DNA of 19,975 bases from positions 1 through 19,975 of the forward strand of contig CABQIM010000028.1 in assembly GCA_902464375.1 (NCBI GenBank), in the 5' to 3' direction. Below are positions 6,752 to 14,948 of the stretch, piece after piece (within the stretch, counting starts at the first letter, position 1; each line of letters begins with the position of its first letter). Below the pieces are notes generated by a model. It was not told the origin of the DNA and ran no database searches. It was given only the letters and a program-made list of their open reading frames with translations. The position numbers and the translations under genes were made by a program. The DNA comes from an uncultured bacterium. Its GTDB lineage: Bacteria > Cyanobacteriota > Vampirovibrionia > Gastranaerophilales > Gastranaerophilaceae.

Positions 6752-7489
6752 ATGCTAAGAAAATGTTTACTCACTTGTATATTTTGCTTATGTTTACTAA
6801 CCCCAAGTTTTGCACTTCCTGCTGATAATGGTGGGCACGCCGGAACTCCTGCAGGATTTTATGATGACATTAATCCGGATGACTTGGATAAAGAAGATGC
6901 AGAAGACGATTCAAGACCTTATCAATCTTTTTCAGAAGATGATATGGGTGATGAAATTATTATTCCGCCTACATCAAACACAAAGCCAACAAAAGATTAT
7001 GCTGCTATTTATAACAGTTTAGAAGTTCCAACATTTTCGTATTTGCATGATATAGATCCAGATCAGTATTATGATATGAAAGATACATCTTGGTCTATAT
7101 ATCCTCTGCTTAGATTGATTTCACCTATTTATTTTAAAAATATCACGATTGAACCGGGGTATTACTTACTGACGCCAAGAGAACAGAATAGCGAGTGGTA
7201 TATGCTGTTTAAACAAAATGGCGTAGTAAAACATATAATTCCGGTTTACGATAGGGATTACACACCGGAAATGTTTTATGACGAACATATTCCAAAGCCA
7301 AAGTTAACTACATCACAAAAAATTCATATGGGTTTTCTTGATTTTATCGGCAAAATGGATAGTACAAAGAGAAAAGCTCCTATTCAAACTTATTTGGAAG
7401 TGAATGATTTAGAAAATTATTTTGTATCTATAGTAATTTATTATGGCTCTCATAAATATTCAACCATTTTTAGAACAATAAAATTGTAG
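6752..7489 (+). CDS. Secreted hypothetical protein, probably translated from a leaderless mRNA
   Basis: A 245-residue exported protein of unknown function. Residues 1-21 are a signal peptide (MLRKC, then a Cys/Leu-rich core ending TPSFA), with a likely cleavage before LPAD. Residues 25-70 are strongly acidic and Pro/Gly-rich (DDINPDDLDKEDAEDDS). The folded part from about 113 shows beta-type runs: ITIEPGYYLLTP (131-142), EWYMLFKQN (148-156) and YFVSIVIYYGSHKYSTIF near the end. The pattern G(Y/F)Y followed about a dozen residues later by (M/L)F.Q also appears in the secreted protein at 15870-16469, so the two may be distant paralogues. The start is forced by an in-frame stop 12 bases upstream; there is no Shine-Dalgarno, and the promoter places transcription start at the ATG. 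It is divergent from the JAMM-motif gene. Confidence 0.75.
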   Translation: MLRKCLLTCIFCLCLLTPSFALPADNGGHAGTPAGFYDDINPDDLDKEDAEDDSRPYQSFSEDDMGDEIIIPPTSNTKPTKDYAAIYNSLEVPTFSYLHDIDPDQYYDMKDTSWSIYPLLRLISPIYFKNITIEPGYYLLTPREQNSEWYMLFKQNGVVKHIIPVYDRDYTPEMFYDEHIPKPKLTTSQKIHMGFLDFIGKMDSTKRKAPIQTYLEVNDLENYFVSIVIYYGSHKYSTIFRTIKL

Positions 7490-7585
7490 CTCTTTTATAT
7501 CTTTAATATATATGTCTTAAATTCAGTATCTATACTATTTTAAGGTTTGTAAAACTTTGCAAAAAAATGATTAAAAAAAGGCAAT

Positions 7586-7613
7586 TTGTTAAAACCAAAA
7601 TACTTTATATAAA
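7586..7613 (+). promoter_or_regulatory. Possible intergenic promoter
   Basis: TTGTTA at 7586-7591, 16-base spacer, TATAAA at 7608-7613. No start codon with a ribosome-binding site and sizeable ORF follows before the terminator at 7736-7768. The sequence is A+T-rich, so a chance match is possible. Confidence 0.35.
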
Positions 7614-7619
7614 TGTAAG

Positions 7620-7768
7620 TATTAGTTAAGTAAAAGGGAAAACAAAATCAAAAGTTGAAAAGCCAAAACGTTAGGCTAGAAACTTAAACAAAATTCTTTT
7701 TATACTCTCTCTTAATATCCTCGTGTTTATTTAATGTTTGCCATTTTCAAAACGGCAAACTTTTTTTT
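7620..7768 (+). ncRNA. Candidate small RNA of about 150 nt
   Basis: Between the promoter-like sequence at 7586-7613 and the terminator lies a non-coding stretch. Its two-part hairpin pairs AAGTT 7652-7656 with AACTT 7681-7685 and AGCC 7661-7664 with GGCT 7674-7677. Strand and ends are inferred from promoter and terminator only, and no known RNA family is recognised. It might equally be the 3' untranslated region of the upstream gene. Confidence 0.3.
7736..7768 (+). terminator. Rho-independent terminator
   Basis: GTTTGCC (7736-7742) pairs with GGCAAAC (7754-7760) across an 11-base loop and is followed at once by eight T (7761-7768). The T-run is on the plus strand only. The flanking ACTCTCT (7714-7720) and AGAGAGT (7773-7779) can also pair and would compete with the terminator arrangement. 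Confidence 0.85.
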
Positions 7769-7823
7769 ATATAGAGAGTTTTAAACAATTTAAGCCAAAT
7801 TGCATTGTACAGTTCAAGTTTGT

Positions 7824-8663
7824 TTAGTCTTTCTTTTTTATTTTTTTAGGCTGTTTGGTTGGTAAAAAATTATTTTCGGTTACAACTTTGGCTCCGGTTC
7901 TTTCTTCAAAATCTTCTTTTGCCCTTTTTGCAATATTTCCACCAACTTGTGCTGCTTTTGAGTTTTCCTTCATACCAGTCGCATTTTGACTCTCTGCAAC
8001 TTGCCTTGTTGATAATTCTGCTAAAGCTGTAAAAATGAGTTCTGCTTCCGACATATGATCTCTAAGATTTTGAGATTTTAAACCTTTTAAATTCTTGTGT
8101 TCTTTGACTGACAAACCACTCCACTCTTGATGAATAATATTGGTGAGAATTGCGTATTCTTCTCCTTCTGTAATTTCATGGTCTTTCCAATAATCAGTTA
8201 GCTTGTTTCGGGTTTCTTGTCCGGTCATTCGCTGTTGAATCCATTTTTCAGAACGACCAAGTTTTTTATATGTTTCTCTTGCTCTATCAATAGCAGTAGA
8301 TGGGTCTACCATTTCTTTCATTCGTTCATATCCAACTTTAGCGAGCCATTGTTTAACTGGTTCAGCTTTTTTAGAAGGAATAGATTGAATTATTCGCAAT
8401 AATGTCTCTACATCTGCACAGTCAGTATTATATTTTTTGCCATCTGTGGATTTCAATTTCAGTTGTACGATTTTTTCGTACAACTGACTAAAATCCTCGT
8501 CATCAGTTAGTTTTATCTTTAAGTCACTCCAATAACGTCTTGGATTTTTACTTTCTGTAAGGATGCTAACGATATCTATTATTGAAAAATACCAATGTTC
8601 CGAGTTTTCATCATAATAAGATCTAACTTTATCTTCTCCAAAAAGTTTTAAATCTTCTGCCAT
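7824..8663 (-). CDS. Bro-N domain / DinD-like protein
   Basis: A 279-residue cytoplasmic protein. Residues about 8-110 form a Bro-N type DNA-binding domain (YFSIIDIVSILTESKNPRRY). The C-terminal half resembles DNA-damage-inducible protein D: KEHKNLKGLKSQNLRDHMSE, LIFTALAELSTRQVAES, and QVGGNIAKRAKEDFEERTG followed by KVVTENNFLP. In E. coli, DinD is SOS-induced and antagonises RecA filaments; other Bro-N proteins act as phage antirepressors. The tail is basic (KKIKKKD). A strong AGAAGGAGAG lies eight bases before ATG 8663. It is the last gene of the minus-strand run, 35 bases after the dehydrogenase gene. No phage genes surround it and no SOS box is obvious, so regulation by damage is not shown. 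Such genes move between genomes often. Confidence 0.8.
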   Translation of the reverse strand: MAEDLKLFGEDKVRSYYDENSEHWYFSIIDIVSILTESKNPRRYWSDLKIKLTDDEDFSQLYEKIVQLKLKSTDGKKYNTDCADVETLLRIIQSIPSKKAEPVKQWLAKVGYERMKEMVDPSTAIDRARETYKKLGRSEKWIQQRMTGQETRNKLTDYWKDHEITEGEEYAILTNIIHQEWSGLSVKEHKNLKGLKSQNLRDHMSEAELIFTALAELSTRQVAESQNATGMKENSKAAQVGGNIAKRAKEDFEERTGAKVVTENNFLPTKQPKKIKKKD

Positions 8664-8698
8664 TATTAACTCTCCTTCTCACACTTTAACTACAGCTA

Positions 8699-9529
8699 TT
8701 ATTTTTTAGCTTTCTTTAGTCGGGCATTTAACCCGAATTTTACCAGTTTATTAATTATACTTTGTGGAAGTTTAGAAAGTATTTTGGCTGCAAAAGCGTC
8801 TTTTCCCACAGTGTAAGAAAGTTTTGGCTTTTTCATTGCATCAACTTTTAAAATAACATCAACGACCTTGTTAACAGAAAGTCCTTTAAGCTCATTTCTT
8901 TTTGCATTAGATATCATGAATTCCATTTCTTTTTCATATCCGGAACAATTATTCATGTATTTAGAATTTTCTTTTACTGATTTACCCCAAAGTGGTGTTG
9001 AAATTACCCCAGGTTTGATGGATACAATCTGTAGATTCTTTTTGTTTTCAATCAGTAAGGAATTAAAAAACATATCTAAACAACGTTTTGAAGCACAATA
9101 AGGCGATATGAACGGAAATACTCCAAAGCTAGCCATTGAGCTTACATTTATAATTTTAGAATTCTCCAAAATTTCCATCAAATTTTGAGTAAATTCTATG
9201 TGACCGAAAACATTTACATCGAACTGCCTTCTAATTTCACTCATTTCAATTTTTTCTAACGGACCGGCTATCACGCAACCTGCAATATTTACAAGTGTAT
9301 CAACTTTTGTACACTTTGATTTAAGGTAATCAGCTGCTAACTTGATTGTTTCCGGCTTTGCATAATCTATATAAAACGGATAAATATTCGTAGATATCTC
9401 TGTAAGTTTTTCCAGTTTAGACTTATCACGATAGCCTGCAAAAACAATATTGTCTTGTGCAAGATGTCTGATTAAAGCATCTCCAATACCTGATGTTGCA
9501 CCGGTAATAATATAAGTTTTAGTCTTCAT
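8699..9529 (-). CDS. Short-chain dehydrogenase/reductase (SDR)
   Basis: A 276-residue classical-type SDR. The Rossmann nucleotide motif TGATSGIG is at residues 9-16, NIAG (variant of NNAG) at 81-84, the active-site Asn at N106 (FDVNVFG), the catalytic Ser at 130/131 (INVSS), and YCASK at 144-148 gives the Tyr and Lys. After YCASK, IKPGVISTPLW is the usual P-G segment. The C-terminus is basic and slightly hydrophobic, as in SDRs that act near membranes on lipids or retinol-like substrates. Substrate and cofactor choice are unknown. Its start overlaps the end of the 93-aa gene by 11 bases and it lacks a strong ribosome-binding site, which suggests translational coupling. It lies downstream of the pilus/secretion genes in the same run. 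Confidence 0.88.
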   Translation of the reverse strand: MKTKTYIITGATSGIGDALIRHLAQDNIVFAGYRDKSKLEKLTEISTNIYPFYIDYAKPETIKLAADYLKSKCTKVDTLVNIAGCVIAGPLEKIEMSEIRRQFDVNVFGHIEFTQNLMEILENSKIINVSSMASFGVFPFISPYCASKRCLDMFFNSLLIENKKNLQIVSIKPGVISTPLWGKSVKENSKYMNNCSGYEKEMEFMISNAKRNELKGLSVNKVVDVILKVDAMKKPKLSYTVGKDAFAAKILSKLPQSIINKLVKFGLNARLKKAKK

Positions 9530-9800
9530 AAAGCGGTCTCATTAATAATATCGTAGAAATATTAACTTGAAGAAAGTCGTGAGATTCGACTTCTTTTTGC
9601 GGTACCAATTTTGATTCTAGAGTACAATTTTTTACCGCAATAAACTGCTTATTAGTATTCAAGATATCGGAAAGTAAGCGGCTCTTTTTACCTATTTTAG
9701 GCATAAAAACATAGCCTCTGATAATATATTCAGCTGTTTCTATATAAACCTTTTCTCTCCAGGCAGATGTTGTTAGCTCTAAAATTTCCTTATTTTCCAT
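9519..9800 (-). CDS. Small conserved protein, resembles DUF6812
   Basis: A 93-residue protein without signal peptide or membrane segment. It looks like a small all-beta domain: KVYIETAEYIIRGYVFMP, RLLSDILNTNKQFIAVKNC, then FLQVNISTILLMRPL. The combination of a strand pair, RLLSDILN and FIAV is what I recall from DUF6812-type proteins of unknown function, so the assignment is tentative. GGAG sits about nine bases before ATG 9800. It begins 30 bases after pilC, and its stop overlaps the SDR start by 11 bases, so the three are probably read from one transcript. Proteins of this shape may bind RNA or a partner, but nothing here proves it. Confidence 0.65.
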   Translation of the reverse strand: MENKEILELTTSAWREKVYIETAEYIIRGYVFMPKIGKKSRLLSDILNTNKQFIAVKNCTLESKLVPQKEVESHDFLQVNISTILLMRPLYED

Positions 9801-9830
9801 TAATTTTCTCCAATACTAACCTTTGTACCC

Positions 9831-11030
9831 TTAGTTCATATAAGATTGGAACAATGGTAGATACAATGCCAATGCCATTACAAGAACAATACTACCAATA
9901 ACAATAAGCATTATAGGCTCAATCATTTTTGTTAATGTATCAATAATCGCATCCAATGTTTTGTCCAAAAAGTTTACACCTTTTTCCAACATTTCACCTA
10001 AACGACCGGATTGTTCACCTGTTGCAATCATGAACAATAGCATCTTTGGTACAATACCGGTAGCTTTGAATGCTTGCGATACTTGCAAACCTTGTTGAAC
10101 TTTTATAATTGCGCTGCTTAATTTATTTTTCATAACAGAGTTTGTCAATGTAATAACTGCCAAGTGTAAACAGTCAACGATTGGAATACCTGCATCATAA
10201 GAAACGCTCATTACAGACAAAAAGTTTGAGTAATTAGAAAACATAATCAATTGATTTAACAAAGGAATTTTCAATACAGCTTTGTCCAAAATTCTTCTAG
10301 CAGGCTGCCAAGTTACCATTAGGAAACAGAAACCTACGAATGCTGCGATGAAAATCGGAATTGTAAACCAATATGTTTTTAAGTAATCACCTGCATTAAT
10401 CATCATTGCAGTAATCCAAGGCAATGCTTTTTCTTGTTGATCAAACATATCTTTGAATGCCGGAAATACAAACGTTAACATGATGATAACGATACAGAAT
10501 GCCAGAACGATTACGAACATCGGATACATCAATGTTCCGATAACTTTGCTCTTGATATTTGCTTGTTTGTTCAACAAATCTTTGATACGGTCAAGAGTTT
10601 TTTCCAATTCACCGGATTCTTCACCAGCTTTAATCAAACCAATGAAAATATATCCGAATACTTGCGGATATCTGGCCATTGTGTCTGCAAATGTAGAACC
10701 TGCCATGATTTGCGTCTTCAATATTTTAGACATATCACGGATTTTTTTTCTGGCAGCTTCTTGTTCCATGAACATTAACGATTCTACAGCCGGAATACCT
10801 GATGTTAAAAGGATTTGAAGTGTAGAAATAAAATCAATTTTTTCTGCCAGTGATAAAGATGTGAGTTGCGTTGCTTTTTTAGCTTTTGTGTCAACATATT
10901 CTTTTAATTCAGTTGGAACAAGTCCCATTTTTCTGATAAGATCTTTGGCATCTTTATAATCAGATGCAGTAATCTCACCCGAAACCATCTCTTTTCCTTG
11001 TTTTAATGCTTTATAACTATATATTGGCAT
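9831..11030 (-). CDS. pilC: Type IV pilus / type II secretion inner-membrane platform protein (PilC/GspF)
   Basis: A 399-residue polytopic inner-membrane protein that couples the assembly ATPase to pilin extraction. It has two repeats of the T2SSF domain, each with the family's acidic motif: GEESGELEKTL at 136-146 and GEQSGRLGEML at 338-348. Membrane segments are at about 165-192, 220-240 and 371-394. The N-terminus MPIYSYKALKQGKEMVSGEI is the standard PilC/GspF opening. Length is normal. AAGAGGT lies about six bases before ATG 11030. The gene follows the ATPase gene by 14 bases, the conserved E-then-F order, so it is certainly part of the same machine. Sequence alone does not separate pilus from secretion use. 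Confidence 0.95.
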   Translation of the reverse strand: MPIYSYKALKQGKEMVSGEITASDYKDAKDLIRKMGLVPTELKEYVDTKAKKATQLTSLSLAEKIDFISTLQILLTSGIPAVESLMFMEQEAARKKIRDMSKILKTQIMAGSTFADTMARYPQVFGYIFIGLIKAGEESGELEKTLDRIKDLLNKQANIKSKVIGTLMYPMFVIVLAFCIVIIMLTFVFPAFKDMFDQQEKALPWITAMMINAGDYLKTYWFTIPIFIAAFVGFCFLMVTWQPARRILDKAVLKIPLLNQLIMFSNYSNFLSVMSVSYDAGIPIVDCLHLAVITLTNSVMKNKLSSAIIKVQQGLQVSQAFKATGIVPKMLLFMIATGEQSGRLGEMLEKGVNFLDKTLDAIIDTLTKMIEPIMLIVIGSIVLVMALALYLPLFQSYMN

Positions 11031-11044
11031 ACTAAACCTCTTAA

Positions 11045-13087
11045 CTATTCATTAGCATATCCTAAAACTCTTATAAATTCACTTGAAGTAGTTCTTCCTT
11101 CAATAATATGATTTAAACAAGAAGTTTTAAGTGTTTTCATTCCTGCTGCAACTGCAGCTTCTTCTATTTCAATATCGTGTGCACCTTGTGCAATTAATTT
11201 TTTGATTTCTCTGGTTATCGGCATAATTTCGTAAATACCTAAACGACCTGCGTAACCAAGATATCCACATTCTTTGCAGCCTTTCTTGCGGTACAATTTT
11301 GTTTTGAGTAATTGTTTTTGCAAATCAGGATTTGTTGTAATGTGTTTTACTTCTTCTTCTGTAGGAATATATTCTTCCTTACATTTGTCGCACAATCTTC
11401 TTACTAATCTTTGTGCGATTACACCTGTCAAAGTTGAAGATACCAAATAATCTTTAGCACCCATTTCAATTAAACGTGTAACCGTTGCAGCCGCAGAGTT
11501 TGTGTGGACAGTACTTAATACCAAGTGACCTGTTAATGCTGCAGATATGGCAACTTCCAGTGTCTCAAAGTCACGAATTTCACCGATAAGGATGATGTCA
11601 GGGTCTTGTCTTAAAATCGCTCTCATACAAGATGCGAATGTAATATCAGCCTTTGCATTAACTTGCGATTGGTTAATACCTTCCAACTTGATTTCTATCG
11701 GGTCTTCAATTGTTGTGATGTTAACATCTTCTTTGTTTAATGATTTTAAGATTGTGTACAAAGTTGTAGTTTTACCGGAACCGGTAGGGCCTGAAGTTAA
11801 AATAATTCCATTTGGGGATTGAACCATGTCGTGAATTTTTGCTATATCAGCATCAGATGCACCAGGGATAATCATTTTGTCACCGGCAGCTTTTAAACTT
11901 ACAGCAGGCGCTAAGATACGGATTACGACCTTTTCTTTTCCGGAAACGGGTAATGTGTTGATACGAAAATCATACATTCTATCATTGTATTTGATAGAGA
12001 AAGTACCGTCCTGTGGTCGACGGTGTTCGGCAATGTTCATTCTTGCCAAAACTTTAAATCTGGTAATAACAGCTTGTTCGATAGATCCCGGAATATCAAG
12101 AACCTTTTTCAAGATACCGTCAGAACGAACTCTGACAACGTAATATCCGATTCTCGGTTCAATGTGAATATCGGAAGCTTTTGCATCAATAGCATCTGTG
12201 ATGATTTTGTATACAAATTTTGCAACATTACCACTTGCATCTTGAAGCTCTTTTTCAACTTGTGTCCAGAGGGATTCTTCATCACTATATTGTGCAGACT
12301 CTTCTTCAATACTCTGGATAATACGTTCTGTTTCTTTTGCGGTTTGTTCAGTCTTTTTTTTGATTAAATATTCTTTTAAATATTTTTCAAATTCAAAAGA
12401 TGGTATACAATAAACATTCAATGAACGACCGGTCGAAAGTGATACTTCTCGAATAGTATAATTATCATCCGGATGTACCATTGCAACGCCAAGTTTGTTA
12501 CCTTCCATTGACATAATAACAATTTGCTTTTTTTCGACAATGTCGTCCGGAAGCATTTTCATTAAAGAACGGTCAACTTTTATTTGTGATTTAGAAACAA
12601 CATCACAGCCGTATTTTTTCTTTAGATAAGAAACTATTCTCTCATATGATAAATACTCTTTTTCATGAAGTACTAAATCAAGTGGAACATTTCTATTTCT
12701 TGCAATTTGTTCGCATTCTTGTAATTGTTCTTTGGTTAGCCAGCCGATAGATACAAGAATTTCTTCCGCAGAAGGCTCTGCTGCTTTATCTTGATTACTG
12801 CTTGGTTCAGAATTGTTTGAATTAGGTGTTATTACCGCGCGAAATACTTCACTAAAATCATTCGCTGCAATTGGAATAAATTGCGGATTAAGATTGTTGA
12901 ATTTTTCTTTAATCAAAGACGCAATAGCACCCCGATTTGAGATTTTATCCTTGTTTAAAATTATAAAAAAATCGTTTTGACGTTTATCCACTGGAATAAA
13001 ACCTGATGATTCCATCAGGTTTAATTCAAAATTATTAACATATTCTTTTTTTATGCTATTTTTTAGTTTTTCCAGTTGATTAGACAT
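11045..13087 (-). CDS. pilB: Type IV pilus / type II secretion assembly ATPase (PilB/GspE)
   Basis: A 680-residue hexameric motor ATPase. The N-terminal part (about 108-240) is an MshEN-type domain with LVSIGWLTKEQLQECE. The catalytic core shows Walker A GPTGSGKT (433-440), Walker B region IILIGEIRD with E503, and the His box GHLVLSTVHTN (H521, H528). A zinc tetracysteine site is formed by C566/C569 and C604/C607 (CDKC...CKEC), followed by GYAGRLGIYEIMPI. All residues needed for activity are present. Length is at the long end because of about 100 extra N-terminal residues, a polar Ser/Asn-rich linker among them. The gene begins 10 bases after the secretin stop without a clear ribosome-binding site, implying translational coupling. 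PilB (pilus extension) is favoured over GspE, with moderate certainty. Confidence 0.95.
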   Translation of the reverse strand: MSNQLEKLKNSIKKEYVNNFELNLMESSGFIPVDKRQNDFFIILNKDKISNRGAIASLIKEKFNNLNPQFIPIAANDFSEVFRAVITPNSNNSEPSSNQDKAAEPSAEEILVSIGWLTKEQLQECEQIARNRNVPLDLVLHEKEYLSYERIVSYLKKKYGCDVVSKSQIKVDRSLMKMLPDDIVEKKQIVIMSMEGNKLGVAMVHPDDNYTIREVSLSTGRSLNVYCIPSFEFEKYLKEYLIKKKTEQTAKETERIIQSIEEESAQYSDEESLWTQVEKELQDASGNVAKFVYKIITDAIDAKASDIHIEPRIGYYVVRVRSDGILKKVLDIPGSIEQAVITRFKVLARMNIAEHRRPQDGTFSIKYNDRMYDFRINTLPVSGKEKVVIRILAPAVSLKAAGDKMIIPGASDADIAKIHDMVQSPNGIILTSGPTGSGKTTTLYTILKSLNKEDVNITTIEDPIEIKLEGINQSQVNAKADITFASCMRAILRQDPDIILIGEIRDFETLEVAISAALTGHLVLSTVHTNSAAATVTRLIEMGAKDYLVSSTLTGVIAQRLVRRLCDKCKEEYIPTEEEVKHITTNPDLQKQLLKTKLYRKKGCKECGYLGYAGRLGIYEIMPITREIKKLIAQGAHDIEIEEAAVAAGMKTLKTSCLNHIIEGRTTSSEFIRVLGYANE

Positions 13088-13097
13088 ATCAATTTTT

Positions 13098-14948
13098 CTA
13101 TAAACTATCTGCTACAGAGCCTTCGCCATCATTGATGATGCGAGGAGTTAGCATAATTACAAGTTCAGTCTTAACCTTTCTTGTAGATGTTGAACGGAAA
13201 GCTGCACCTATAACCGGTAAATCACCAAGTACTGGTAACTTCATAACAGTTTTTTGATCAGATTCTTGAATTAAGCCACCAATTACAAGTGTTTCGCCAT
13301 CTTTTACTCTAACATTTTTCAAATCAAGCTTTCTTCTGCTCATCAATGTTGCAGCAACATCATTTTTATCAGTTGCACCAGGTGACAAAATTCGTTCATT
13401 TTCTGTTACGTAATCTGGTTTAATGTTCATCGTTACATAACCATCTGGTGAAATGAATGGAGTCAATGAAACTTTCAAACCTTTATCTTTACCAATTGTA
13501 TAAGTTCTTTGTGCTGAACCAGTAGAACCTGTACCGTTAGCAGTAGATGTCAAGTATTCTGATGTTACTTTTTCTACATAGTCTTGAGTCAAATCCAGAA
13601 CTGATTCTTGACCGTTTGTAATTAATAATTTCGGATTTGCAAGAACTCTACCTTTACCGCTGGAAATCATGTATTGCATTTGCCAAGAAATATATGCGTT
13701 ATTTCCATACCAAGCTTCTTGAGTTTCGTATCCATCTTTTAGAGTTCCATCTGGTTGCAATATTTGAACCGGTACGAAATATTTCGTTCCAGGAGAAGAA
13801 GCTCTACCTCCTGATGTTGTACCATCGCTACCATCAAATTTAAATTTCCAAGCTCTGGAATCAATACTCCAATTGTTTTGGAATTCTTTGCTTCCTGTTT
13901 CATTTAATTCAACAATAGAAACTTCCAAATATGCTTGAGGTTGTTTTACATCATTAGCTTTGATGAATTGTTCAACCATTCTTTGTTGTTCTTCAGAACC
14001 ACCCATTACAGTAATGGTACCTCTTTGTGTGAAATATGAAACAGATAAGTTTTGCATATCGAATGGTGAAGCTCCTGTGCCTGTTGCACCTGATGATACT
14101 GTACAAGCAACAGTTCCTTCGCCTAATTTAATATCATTATCACCGGTTGAAGCTGCTCCACCGGTAACAATGCCGGCTGCTCCACCAGAAGAAGTGCCCA
14201 TTCCTGGTGTTGGAGCGATATCAAGCTCAGGTCCTTTTTTGCCATTAGCTCCAGAAACACCTCTAGAAGGGAATAAAGTGTTACAAATCATGTCTGCCAT
14301 TTCAGCAGGTGTTGTATGATTTACTGCAAACGTTCTTGAAAGTGGTTCTCTATCTAATTGTGCAATAACTTTTTCAACGATTGCTGCATCAGATTTCATA
14401 CCAAACACAATGATTTCATTGGTTGCAGAGTTTACTGTCGCAGCTTCTACACCAGAGATACCTGCACGTTTCATACCAAATACATTCTTATTCAAGAATT
14501 CTGCAATTTTTGCAGCACCTACATATCTAACAGGGAAAACCATCATTTCTTGTTTAGAAAATGATGCGTTATCAGGGCTTGATTTTGCTAAAATAATCAA
14601 AGTGTTATTTTGAGTGTAGTAGTTTAAGCCACCGATTTGTAAAACAAGGTTAAAGGCATCATTAATAGGCATATTTACTAAATCCAAAGTTACCTTACCT
14701 TTTACTGAATCGTGGAAAACTATATTCATACCAGCTTTATCAGCAAACATTCTCAAAACTTGTTTTACATCAGAATCTCTTAATGACAAAGTGATTTTAT
14801 CATTTTTATTAGTAAGTCTTACGTCGCCGGATAAAGTCATATCAGAATATGGCTGAGCACTACAAGTTAACGGTGCAATACCAGAAGGTGCCATAAACGC
14901 TACCAATAAGGCAACTGACATTAATCTTTTTATATGATTATATTTCAT
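13098..14948 (-). CDS. pilQ: Secretin of type IV pilus / type II secretion (PilQ/GspD-like)
   Basis: A 616-residue outer-membrane channel. The N-terminal signal peptide (MKYNHIKRLMSVALLVAFM...) probably ends near TCSA-QP. Residues 45-123 are an N0/STN-like domain (ITLSLRDSDVKQVLRMFADK). One or two N-type domains follow (SFSKQEMMVFPVRYVGAAKI; then SRTFAVNHTTPAEMADMI) with a Gly/Ser/Ala-rich insertion at about 227-290. The C-terminal secretin core has VRVKDGETLVIGGLI (546-560), KLPVLGDLPVIGAAF (570-584) and TELVIMLTPRII (594-605). No AMIN domain, common in cyanobacterial PilQ, is evident. CGGAGGGG precedes ATG 14948, which overlaps the stop of the upstream gene as ATGA. The order C-like, D, E, F mirrors gspCDEF, so gspD is an equally fair name. 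Confidence 0.9.
   Translation of the reverse strand: MKYNHIKRLMSVALLVAFMAPSGIAPLTCSAQPYSDMTLSGDVRLTNKNDKITLSLRDSDVKQVLRMFADKAGMNIVFHDSVKGKVTLDLVNMPINDAFNLVLQIGGLNYYTQNNTLIILAKSSPDNASFSKQEMMVFPVRYVGAAKIAEFLNKNVFGMKRAGISGVEAATVNSATNEIIVFGMKSDAAIVEKVIAQLDREPLSRTFAVNHTTPAEMADMICNTLFPSRGVSGANGKKGPELDIAPTPGMGTSSGGAAGIVTGGAASTGDNDIKLGEGTVACTVSSGATGTGASPFDMQNLSVSYFTQRGTITVMGGSEEQQRMVEQFIKANDVKQPQAYLEVSIVELNETGSKEFQNNWSIDSRAWKFKFDGSDGTTSGGRASSPGTKYFVPVQILQPDGTLKDGYETQEAWYGNNAYISWQMQYMISSGKGRVLANPKLLITNGQESVLDLTQDYVEKVTSEYLTSTANGTGSTGSAQRTYTIGKDKGLKVSLTPFISPDGYVTMNIKPDYVTENERILSPGATDKNDVAATLMSRRKLDLKNVRVKDGETLVIGGLIQESDQKTVMKLPVLGDLPVIGAAFRSTSTRKVKTELVIMLTPRIINDGEGSVADSL

Larger units (their letters stand above)
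7490..7823. other. Intergenic region with possible small RNA and terminator
   Basis: 334 bases without a credible protein gene. It contains a possible promoter (7586-7613), a hairpin (7652-7685) and a strong plus-strand terminator (7736-7768). The terminator could end either the mRNA of the secreted protein at 6752 or an independent small RNA. Confidence 0.6.

Noticed and set aside
7824..8663. Prophage remnant around the Bro-N gene
   Set aside because: No integrase, capsid, tail, lysis or attachment-site repeats flank it.
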